From positions 1 through 33,797 of the forward strand of contig PWKK01000003.1 in the NCBI GenBank assembly GCA_003560665.1: a stretch of DNA of 33,797 nucleotides, read 5' to 3'. Both the position numbers and the translations under genes were made by a program. This DNA is from Candidatus Nealsoniibacteriota bacterium. GTDB lineage: Bacteria; Patescibacteriota; Minisyncoccia; Minisyncoccales; PWPS01. This document shows, one piece after another, positions 26,195 to 33,797 of the stretch (positions are counted from its first letter, which is position 1; each line of letters starts with the position of its first letter). A model generated the notes under the pieces. It searched no databases, had not been told where the DNA came from, and was given only the letters and a program-made list of their open reading frames with translations.

Positions 26195-26521
26195 TCAAAT
26201 TTTACCCTCAAGTTTATCCAAAAGATTAATAATTTGAATCCGAAGAAAATCTCCTGGATGTTCGTCTGTCTGAAGAGAGTCTAGATTTTCTGTTGCCCAT
26301 TCATCCCAAGGTAAGCTACAATCGTCTTCTCCATCCCAAGAAAACCACCCATTTCCCCCTTTAGGGCGAATTAAAATGACCAACTTGGAAAATTTTCTTT
26401 TTCTTCCTTTTCCTTTACTAAAAGAGCAGAACCTCCTAACTTCAAATGCATTGACAATCGGATCTTCTTTTAGAAGTTCATTCTCTACCTCTTTCAACGC
26501 TACTCTCTCCCAATATTCCAC
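26195..26521 (-). CDS. Hypothetical cytoplasmic protein
   Basis: GTG start with AAGGAGGG SD at good spacing, own terminator immediately after stop. Confidence 0.6.
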   Translation of the reverse strand: MEYWERVALKEVENELLKEDPIVNAFEVRRFCSFSKGKGRKRKFSKLVILIRPKGGNGWFSWDGEDDCSLPWDEWATENLDSLQTDEHPGDFLRIQIINLLDKLEGKI

Positions 26522-26711
26522 TAAATGACCCTCCTTTTTTTGATGCTTGCATTATAACAAAACAAACAAGATAAAAAAAGAGTGGTTTTTTATTCTTTAG
26601 TTAGAACTCCTAGTGTTTTATTTTTCATATTCACTCCCCTATTAATTGAAGTTTTTTTGTCTTGATAATTTTTTTATTTGAATCTCTCTTTGAAGTGCTT
26701 TTGATTTTGTT

Positions 26712-27404
26712 TTACAAATAAAAATCATACTCTATGGTAATTTTTTCTTCTTGAACTGGCTCTACTGGTTTAGAATGAGGAGGCACTATTTCTATATTTA
26801 CATCAGGCAACCCTCCATTATCTATTTCTCTCAAAACACACTCTCCCTTATCATATACGCAATTATACTTATAATTAATACATTTCACCAAAGGACATAT
26901 TTGCTCTGGGTATATTTCAACACAATCACAACCACACCAACCACATTGCTTTGTTTCTATTTTTAGCCCTTCTTTTGGTTGTTCTTTTTCTCTTATTTCT
27001 TGCTCTCTATCTCTTATTTCTTGGATTACTTTTTGTAACCATTCTTTTGATATTTCTTTTGATTTTTGTTCTTCGTTTACTATTCCTAGTTTTTCTTTAA
27101 GACTTCTAATCATCTCTTCTAGTTCTTTTTTTCTTTTTTCTTCTTCCCTTTCTTTTATTCTATTTTTTATTCTTTCTTTAATAGAATCCATTTTACTCGA
27201 CACTTCCCTTAAAGCCCTTTCTATTATTTCTTTTTGGTCAGATTTTTCGGCTAATACAAAGAAAGAAGATATTATTGTCCTCATTTGCTCTATTCTTGTT
27301 TTTTGACCTCTTAAATCATCAAGACTCATTTCTTGAGAAGCTTCAGTAATTGAAATCGAAAAAAATGCAAATGTGAATATTGCTAATAAGAGTACTTTTT
27401 TCAT
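26712..27404 (-). CDS. Exported coiled-coil protein with Cys-rich C-terminal module
   Basis: Signal peptide MKKVLLLAIFTFAFFSISITEA, K/E-rich coiled coil, then KQCGWCGCDCVEIYPEQICPLVKCINYKYNCVYDKGEC. Confidence 0.6.
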   Translation of the reverse strand: MKKVLLLAIFTFAFFSISITEASQEMSLDDLRGQKTRIEQMRTIISSFFVLAEKSDQKEIIERALREVSSKMDSIKERIKNRIKEREEEKRKKELEEMIRSLKEKLGIVNEEQKSKEISKEWLQKVIQEIRDREQEIREKEQPKEGLKIETKQCGWCGCDCVEIYPEQICPLVKCINYKYNCVYDKGECVLREIDNGGLPDVNIEIVPPHSKPVEPVQEEKITIEYDFYL

Positions 27405-27508
27405 ATTTTCACATTCCCCTATTTGAGAAGTTTTTTAGCCGAAGGTAAACATCAACAAACTTTTTGTGATTTTTATTCTTTAATAGTCCAAAATAAACTA
27501 AGAAATTC

Positions 27509-28460
27509 TTACCATGAACATCCTGTCGCCCTTGCAAGCCCGCCGGGCGTTCTCTCTCCTCTATAAAGATCGCCCCTTATTTGAATTTCTGGAACATACC
27601 CTGTTTTCTTTGCTCTTTCACACAGCCTCGCTTCTTCTACGCAATCTACGTATATTGGTTCTATTCTGTCGTATCCACCAAAAATTTCCGCCAACTCAAT
27701 ACAAGCCGGGCACGTTTTATTACTATAGATTACAACTTCTCTGTCTGCCAAACAGTCAATAAAATCCGTTGTTGTGAAAGTTTCAATATCACCGTATGCT
27801 CTTCCCGCAATGTTGTCAGCAACAAACCTGTAGTAATATTTTGTATCAGGTTCTAAGTTATGCGCATCAATGCTACTCGAGATGTAGGCAGGGCTTGTAT
27901 AGGTTCTTCGAGTCGTTCTTTCTCCCAATTCTCTTGTTTTCCCGTACTCAAAACGAGCAGTCACATACTCGTCTCCACCAAGATCTATTATTCTTCCTCT
28001 AAAAGAAGGTTTTCTCACCACATCACTATCACGAAAAATTTGTGGACGAGTTTCTATCTCTGCCTTCTCGATCTCATCATTAAGAATGATATGGGTTGTA
28101 TTTCCTGACGCGCTTTTTCCCGACTCTCTATTCGTAGCAGTCACAGAAATGCGATATCTTCCCGGAGACTCATCGGAAGGAATATCAACCTCCATTTCTA
28201 CTTCTTGAGTTTCTCCGGGCCTGATTCTTCTTGCGGAAGAACTCAAATCACAATCCCATCCGGATGGACAGTTGGCAGTAAAATCAAATACTGCAACATC
28301 ACAATTTAACGAGTCATTGTTTTCTACGCTGACTACATAGCTTTCTCCTGATTCTTGAGTTCTAATAATAAGGGTCTACTTCATCAGCTGGCCCTAAAAA
28401 AAGAAAAATTGTTATAACAACCAAAAGAAGTAAGGCTACTATGACGTAAATATTTTTCAT
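27509..28460 (-). pseudogene. Frameshifted exported protein: TM anchor, NEW3-like and FN3-like beta domains, C-terminal thioredoxin-fold (CPAC) domain
   Basis: ATG at 28460 gives MKNIYVIVALLLLVVITIFLFLGPADEVDPYY*; shifting by one base near 28372-28380 gives ...LIIRTQESGESYVVSVENNDSLNCDVAVFDFTANCPSGWDCDLSSSARRIRPGETQ..., continuous with ORF 27509..28246. Confidence 0.6.
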
Positions 28461-28555
28461 GTTTTTTATTTATAAAATTTTTATAATCTATCCCCTTGTA
28501 TATTATCTTATTCTAGCACAGAATAAAAACCGAACCAATATTCGAATTACCCGTC

Positions 28556-28768
28556 TCAATCACTAGCACAAGACTGCTGGTCACTATCAATCACAAAATC
28601 AGCATTCGAATTTTTTAGTTCTGTTTTATCATAAATTCCCGTAGTAATCCCAATTGTAGTAATTCCTGCACCATAACCAGCATTCATATCCTGTGGATTA
28701 TCTCCAAAAAGAAAAACGATTTTCAAGATAAAGTCCTTGACGAAACACTTTATTTGTACTACTCTCAT
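28556..28768 (-). pseudogene. C-terminal remnant of a HAD-superfamily hydrolase
   Basis: VFLFGDNPQDMNAGYGAGITTIGITTGIYDKTELKNSNADFVIDS matches HAD motif-IV region (GDxxxDxxxxxxAGxxTIGVxxG...ADxVID); N-terminal motifs absent. Confidence 0.6.
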
Positions 28769-28882
28769 TTTTGTCTAAATTATTTTTTAACCACTTAACT
28801 AGAATAGTTAGGTTATCAGAACTCGAGCCTACTTTGTGTCATCTTTGTTGACCTCCTCAGGAAATCGGGTTACCAAAAAAAC

Positions 28883-30151
28883 ATGACACAATTAAACACC
28901 GAACATCTGTTCGGAAAACTAGGCGTTGACAAGAGAATTCTTGCCATACTTAAAAACAATCACTTTAGTACGCCAACTCCAATCCAAACTCAGTGCGTTC
29001 CAGAATCTCTCAAGGGAAGAGATGTTGTTGGTATTGCTCAAACCGGAACAGGTAAAACCCTTGCCTTTATTCTTCCACTAGTGCAAAGCATTGTAAAAGG
29101 AAAAGACCAAGCATTAGTTATCGCCCCCACGAGAGAACTTGCCATTCAAGCAAATGAGATGTTCGGAAAAATTGGAATGCCCCTTGGCTTAAAAGGAGTT
29201 GTTTTAATTGGAGGTGATCCAATATATCGTCAAATTAAAGATGTAAGAAGAAATCCTGATGTTATTATCGCTACCCCTGGACGATTAATTGATCATCTAG
29301 AAAAAAGGACTCTGAACCTAAACAAAATCAAGATTGTTGTTTTAGATGAAGCAGATCATATGTTTGATATCGGATTTCTTCCAGACATTAAAAAAATACT
29401 ATCTTTAGCTCCAAAAAAACGTCAAACACTCCTTTTCTCGGCAACAATGCCCACTGCTATTGTTCAAGTAATTACCAATTACATGAGACTTCCTGTGCGC
29501 ATTGAAGTTGCTCCATCTGGAACAGCTGCTGCCGGAATTACACAAGAGCTCTTTATAATTAACCGTCACTCTAAAATTCTTCTTTTAGAAAGAATCCTCA
29601 ATGAAAATGATGGAAAAATATTAATCTTTCTCCGTACGAAAAACAGTGTAAAAAAAATTACGGAGGCTATTAACATTATGAATCACTCTGCTGTAGAAAT
29701 ACACTCTGATAGGTCTCTTCAACAAAGAAAAAAGGCAATGAGTGGTTTTAAAGACGGGAAGTACAGGGTTCTCGTTGCAACCGATATTGCTGCTCGAGGA
29801 ATTAATGTCTCCAATATCTCCATTGTAATAAACTACGACTTGCCACAAAATTCAGAAGACTACGTTCATCGCATCGGAAGAACAGCAAGAGCAGGAGCTA
29901 CTGGAAAGGCAGTATCTTTTGTTACTCCAGACCAAAGAGGAAATGTAAAGCAGATTGAAAGATTAATGAAAAAAACTATTAGTGTAAAAGAACTTCCCCC
30001 TTTGGCACCATCTGCCCACAAGATAACAACTACCGTTCTTTCTAAAAAAGATAAAAAACGCTATCAGAAACCATCAAGAGGATCTCGACACGCATTCAAG
30101 GAGAAAAGAAAAAACAATCAACGTAATAACTTTTACAAGAAAAGAAGGTAA
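28883..30151 (+). CDS. DEAD-box ATP-dependent RNA helicase
   Basis: AQTGTGKT, PTRELA, VLDEADHMFD, FSATMP, ATDIAARGINV, YVHRIGRTARAG; basic C-terminal tail. Confidence 0.95.
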   Translation: MTQLNTEHLFGKLGVDKRILAILKNNHFSTPTPIQTQCVPESLKGRDVVGIAQTGTGKTLAFILPLVQSIVKGKDQALVIAPTRELAIQANEMFGKIGMPLGLKGVVLIGGDPIYRQIKDVRRNPDVIIATPGRLIDHLEKRTLNLNKIKIVVLDEADHMFDIGFLPDIKKILSLAPKKRQTLLFSATMPTAIVQVITNYMRLPVRIEVAPSGTAAAGITQELFIINRHSKILLLERILNENDGKILIFLRTKNSVKKITEAINIMNHSAVEIHSDRSLQQRKKAMSGFKDGKYRVLVATDIAARGINVSNISIVINYDLPQNSEDYVHRIGRTARAGATGKAVSFVTPDQRGNVKQIERLMKKTISVKELPPLAPSAHKITTTVLSKKDKKRYQKPSRGSRHAFKEKRKNNQRNNFYKKRR

Positions 30152-30152
30152 A

Positions 30153-31922
30153 ATGAACATCCGAAATATTGCAATTATTGCTCATGTTGATCATGGCAAA
30201 ACAACGCTTGTTGATACTCTTCTCTACAAATCAAATACCAAACTCTCAAAAGAGTTATCCGGGAATCATCTTTTAATGGATTCTGACGATATGGAAAAGG
30301 AGAGAGGAATTACTATTTTTTCTAAAAATGCTTCTGTCGTTTGGGAAGGGATCAAGATAAACATCATCGATACCCCTGGCCATGCGGACTTTGGTGGAGA
30401 AGTAGAAAGAGTTCTTTCTATGGCTGATGGATGCCTCTTGCTCGTAGACGCTAAAGAGGGACCAATGCCTCAAACAAGATTTGTGCTCAGAAAAGCTCTT
30501 TCCTTTAAAATACCAATTATTATTGTTATTAATAAAATTGATAAACCAGACGCAAATCCAGAAAAAGCGGTTAATAAAACTTTTGATCTTTTTCTAGAGC
30601 TTGGTGCTAATGAAGATTTTCTAGACTTTCCCGTTGTTTACGCAAGCTCTAAAGAGGGCAAGGCCGGATTACAACCAGATCTAGAAAAAATGGTGGACGT
30701 CTCCCCTCTTTTTGATGTTATCTTAGAAAAAATTCCATCACCAACTGGAAGTGAAAAAAATCCTTTGCAAATTCATATCACTTCTCTTGCGCAAGACTCT
30801 TTCAAGGGGAAAATAGGCATCGGAAAGGTTTACAACGGAACTGCAAAAAAGGGGAAAGAAGTTTCCTATATCAACCGAAATAATGAAATCAGTGTTCTCA
30901 AAATTACTTCCTTGATGACTTTTGTTGGACTTGAAAAACAGGAAACAGAACAAGTTTCTACGGGAGATATTATTGCCGTTGCGGGTATTCCAGATATCAC
31001 TATTGGTGAAACCATCGCCGATAAAAACGATCCTGAAGCACTCCCAACTTTAGAAGTTGACCGACCAACAATGAAGATGCAGTTCCTCCCAAACAATTCA
31101 CCATTCTCAGGAAAGGAAGGAATCTTTAGTACTTCTCGGCAGCTAAGAGAAAGGCTCTATAAAGAACTACAGACCGACGTTGCTTTACGTATTGAAGACG
31201 GAGAAGGAGAGTCATGGATCGTTTCAGGGAGAGGAGAATTACACCTCGCAATATTAATTGAACGTATACGCCGTGAAGGATACGAGTTACAAGTTGGTAG
31301 ACCCCGAGTGATTACAAAAGAAGAAGATGAAAAGACTCTTGTCCCCTACGAAAAAGTTTCTATTGAGGTTCCAGAAGAGTATTCGGGAGTAGTTATTGAA
31401 AAACTAGGAAGAAAAAATGGTGTTGTAAAAAACATGTACTCTGAAGCAAACATCACCTTCATGGAAATTCTAATTCCTACGCGTGGTCTTTTCGGATACC
31501 GAGGAGAGTTTTTAACTGATACTAAAGGGTTAGGAATAATGAACAGTGTTTTTCTCGAGTATGCACTTGATGCAAAAAATTGGAAAGAAAGAGAACAAGG
31601 ATCACTGGTCTCTTTAACCACAGGACAAACCAATCTCTATGGCCTGGTAAACATACAAAAAAGAGGAGTTCTTTTTCTAGGGCCCGCCGTCTCTGTCTAT
31701 CGGGGACAAGTAATCGGACAACACTCACGCGGTGGAGATTTAAAAGTTAACCCGTGTAAAACCAAAAAACTTAGCAATATGAGATCAAAAGGAGAGGGGG
31801 TTTCTGACCACTTTAACACTCCAAAAACTATTGATCTAGAGGCCGCACTTCTCTATATCGGAGACGATGAGTTAGTTGAAGTTACTCCTAAATCAATTCG
31901 CATTCGTAAAATTGAAATATAA
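30153..31922 (+). CDS. typA: Ribosome-associated GTPase TypA/BipA
   Basis: RNIAIIAHVDHGKTTLVDTLL, DTPGHADFGGEVERVLSMADG, NKIDKPDA, SGRGELHLAILIERIRREGYELQVGRPRVI, PTRGLFGYRGEFLTDTKG. Confidence 0.97.
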   Translation: MNIRNIAIIAHVDHGKTTLVDTLLYKSNTKLSKELSGNHLLMDSDDMEKERGITIFSKNASVVWEGIKINIIDTPGHADFGGEVERVLSMADGCLLLVDAKEGPMPQTRFVLRKALSFKIPIIIVINKIDKPDANPEKAVNKTFDLFLELGANEDFLDFPVVYASSKEGKAGLQPDLEKMVDVSPLFDVILEKIPSPTGSEKNPLQIHITSLAQDSFKGKIGIGKVYNGTAKKGKEVSYINRNNEISVLKITSLMTFVGLEKQETEQVSTGDIIAVAGIPDITIGETIADKNDPEALPTLEVDRPTMKMQFLPNNSPFSGKEGIFSTSRQLRERLYKELQTDVALRIEDGEGESWIVSGRGELHLAILIERIRREGYELQVGRPRVITKEEDEKTLVPYEKVSIEVPEEYSGVVIEKLGRKNGVVKNMYSEANITFMEILIPTRGLFGYRGEFLTDTKGLGIMNSVFLEYALDAKNWKEREQGSLVSLTTGQTNLYGLVNIQKRGVLFLGPAVSVYRGQVIGQHSRGGDLKVNPCKTKKLSNMRSKGEGVSDHFNTPKTIDLEAALLYIGDDELVEVTPKSIRIRKIEI

Positions 31923-32090
31923 AACAACCAGAAGGTGAGATAAAAAATATCATTAAAGGACAAAAAGACAACCTTCAAATAAAAACACTAACATTTTCAT
32001 GTTAATGCTTTTCTTCTTCTTAATAGTATTCTTGATAACTTTCTTTTCCTGTTCATTGCCTTTTGATTTCCTTTGTTTTAATACAAAAAA

Positions 32091-32118
32091 AACTGCCAAT
32101 AGTTAGCAGTTCTTTTTG
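32091..32118 (+). terminator. Rho-independent terminator downstream of typA
   Basis: AACTGC-CAATAGTTA-GCAGTT followed by CTTTTT. Confidence 0.6.
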
Positions 32119-32310
32119 GAGATAATGACCCTTTTAGATCACAATACTTTCCGTTATGGCTGGCTGACCCGGTCTAGAACCGAGTTTTGTGGGGCAAAAT
32201 AAGGGCTTCCCATAATGCGCAATTTACCCGTCTCGGTCGGGGTGTTTTTAACTTAAAATGAAACACTATATAGAAGTATTTCTTGTGTTTTATTCTTTGG
32301 CAGTAAGTTT

Positions 32311-32350
32311 TAAAAAAAAATCCCTCATGAACAAAAGCAGCTCTGAGGGA
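32311..32350 (-). terminator. Rho-independent terminator of the 208-aa gene
   Basis: Minus strand TCCCTCA...TGAGGGA followed by TTTTTTTTT. Confidence 0.7.
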
Positions 32351-32372
32351 GGCTTGAATGTGCTTCCACATG

Positions 32373-32999
32373 TTAGGTTTTAAATATTTGCTGCTGAATC
32401 GTAATCTCGAGCATTGGGGGCACGTACTGCGATACTTGGCGAATAGAATCTCTTATTCCTTGACTCAATGATCCGAAAGCCTTATGACCTTTTTCGAGAC
32501 ACTGTAGTCGGACATTCCCAATTGGATGGGTAGTATCCGGGCACTGCAGCAGCCCATCAACGCCCCAGTGAAGAACAAAGTTACTCATCCGCCATGATTC
32601 TAGTAGCGTGCGGTGTTCACGCGGCAAGAAGCTTCTCAGCACTGCTTCCCTAAAAGCACTATCTAGTCCCGGATTATCTTGAAATGTTTTCCAAAGTACT
32701 TCCCAGGTGAAGTGTTGTAGGTTTTCTATCCAATCCAAACGTTCTGGATCCGGAGGAACAATATATTTCTTAGTCAAGGCTGCAATAATGCCACCGGCAA
32801 CGGCAAAAGATACCCATATTCCAGCTGTTGGACACCTGTGCTCACCAATCCCTTTGGCGATGAGAGCTTGTTCGCAATTAAGGTCAGAGTACGCATCGTA
32901 TTCCTTATCAAACCATAACTCGCTATCCCAACACGTTGGAGCCTCACGCTCCAGTTTATCCGGCAATACTAACCTGTTCTTTTCCGTTAACTTAATCAT
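32373..32999 (-). CDS. Hypothetical protein, compositionally atypical (higher GC)
   Basis: Long ORF with strong AAAGGAGAA SD before ATG and its own terminator; no domain recognised. Confidence 0.6.
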   Translation of the reverse strand: MIKLTEKNRLVLPDKLEREAPTCWDSELWFDKEYDAYSDLNCEQALIAKGIGEHRCPTAGIWVSFAVAGGIIAALTKKYIVPPDPERLDWIENLQHFTWEVLWKTFQDNPGLDSAFREAVLRSFLPREHRTLLESWRMSNFVLHWGVDGLLQCPDTTHPIGNVRLQCLEKGHKAFGSLSQGIRDSIRQVSQYVPPMLEITIQQQIFKT

Positions 33000-33189
33000 G
33001 TGATTCTCCTTTCATTTTTTTAGAGAGCAAAGAAACAGAGATATTATCCCTGTCCTCCTTTAATCATATGATACTATAATTTCAAAAAAAGTAAACTTAA
33101 GAAATGTTTCAGATTATTAATAGAAAAAAATTAGAAATTTGCTCTGGGGAATGAACTATTTTGAAAACTATTTAATAGAATAACAATAT

Positions 33190-33696
33190 TTATTTACTAT
33201 CCTTATTGTATTCTATGTCATCTTCATTTTTTCCTTTGAGTATTTTATCTACCATTTCAATTTCCTCCAAAAGTCCCTCTACTAAATCATATCCCTTTGC
33301 CTCTTCATAACTTACCCAAGCATATTTTGTATTCTCCTCTTCTTGTAATTTTATTTCTCCTGACTTATAGGGACAATAAAAGCTTAAAATAATAGTTGGG
33401 ATGCCATCTGGTCTAATAAAAGCTATATCAATAAGATATTTCATCTTTCCTGCCTCTAGATTACACTCTTCTTTTATTTCTCTACGAAGAGACTTTTCAA
33501 TAGCAAAATACCAGTGATCTTTTGTTGTTTTCGGAGTGTTAACATAGTCGTCAACTTCAACACCTCCTCCCGGCACCGTCCATTGCCCCGGAAATGCTTT
33601 TTTCTTTAGATTCCTTTTTAGCAAAAGATACTTGCTGTTTTTATAGATAATCGCAGTTGATGTAATTCTATGTAATTCTTTGTTTTTTATCTCCAT
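33190..33696 (-). CDS. Nudix hydrolase with an insertion in the Nudix box
   Basis: FPGQWTVPGGGVEVDDYVNTPKTTKDHWYFAIEKSLRREIKEECNLEAG. Confidence 0.85.
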   Translation of the reverse strand: MEIKNKELHRITSTAIIYKNSKYLLLKRNLKKKAFPGQWTVPGGGVEVDDYVNTPKTTKDHWYFAIEKSLRREIKEECNLEAGKMKYLIDIAFIRPDGIPTIILSFYCPYKSGEIKLQEEENTKYAWVSYEEAKGYDLVEGLLEEIEMVDKILKGKNEDDIEYNKDSK

Positions 33697-33740
33697 AATT
33701 ATATTTCTATTTTATATTGTTCAAATATACCACAAAACAA

Positions 33741-33764
33741 AAAACCGAGCAAATACTCGGTTTT
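33741..33764 (-). terminator. Terminator of a minus-strand gene entering from the right edge
   Basis: AAAACCGAG-CAAATA-CTCGGTTTT 9-bp stem; T run on minus strand. Confidence 0.6.
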
Positions 33765-33797
33765 AATGATCTCGGTCACTATCTCAAGACTGTTGCC

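Noticed and set aside
28470-28486. AT palindrome TTATAAAATTTTTATAA upstream of the frameshifted gene
   Set aside because: AT-rich palindromes are expected by chance here; could be promoter sequence but not separable from background.
32161-32250. Possible tRNA or structured RNA around ggctgacccggtctagaaccgag
   Set aside because: No cloverleaf or TpsiC-like GGTTCRANNCC arm could be built.
32174-32371. 65-aa minus ORF MWKHIQASLRAAFVHEGFF...
   Set aside because: Spans the terminator of the 208-aa gene and repeat-like sequence; no coding support.
1-33797. Transposases, integrases, phage genes, restriction or CRISPR-Cas systems
   Set aside because: None recognised in any ORF.

Overview
AT-rich bacterial chromosomal window. 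Gene content and protein styles suggest a Candidate Phyla Radiation / Patescibacteria-like genome; this lineage call is inference from family features, not a search. Left to right: (i) a minus-strand thiol-redox operon (ArsR-type regulator, membrane-anchored thioredoxin-fold protein, thioredoxin-CcdA/DsbD-like fusion, glutaredoxin running off the left edge); (ii) two plus-strand exported proteins with T4SS-pilin-like TM modules, the first (1064 aa) also carrying an internal C39-like papain-fold peptidase domain and about 25 cysteines; (iii) a uvrB-uvrA-uvrC operon in which UvrA appears to lack the insertion domain and UvrC appears to lack both its RNaseH-N-type middle region and the C-terminal HhH; (iv) a stand-alone MraZ-like gene and a stand-alone CheY-like receiver; (v) a type IV pilus/T2SS-like operon (PilB, PilC, GspH/I/J/K-like pseudopilins, PilM, PilN, PilO, plus an unknown membrane protein) with no major pilin, PilT or PilD in the window; (vi) a cohesin-like surface protein with a Pro-Glu-rich stalk and a lycopene-cyclase-domain-like membrane protein; (vii) an accessory stretch with a degraded DUF2177-like pseudogene, a frameshifted FN3-like/thioredoxin fusion and a HAD-hydrolase remnant; (viii) a DEAD-box helicase-typA pair; (ix) a higher-GC orphan gene and a Nudix hydrolase. 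The most distinctive signals are the pilin-TM + C39 + Cys-rich protein, the paralogous 6-Cys thioredoxin domains, the streamlined excision-repair trio with a hairpin over the uvrB Shine-Dalgarno, and the ORF-track-invisible pseudogenes.
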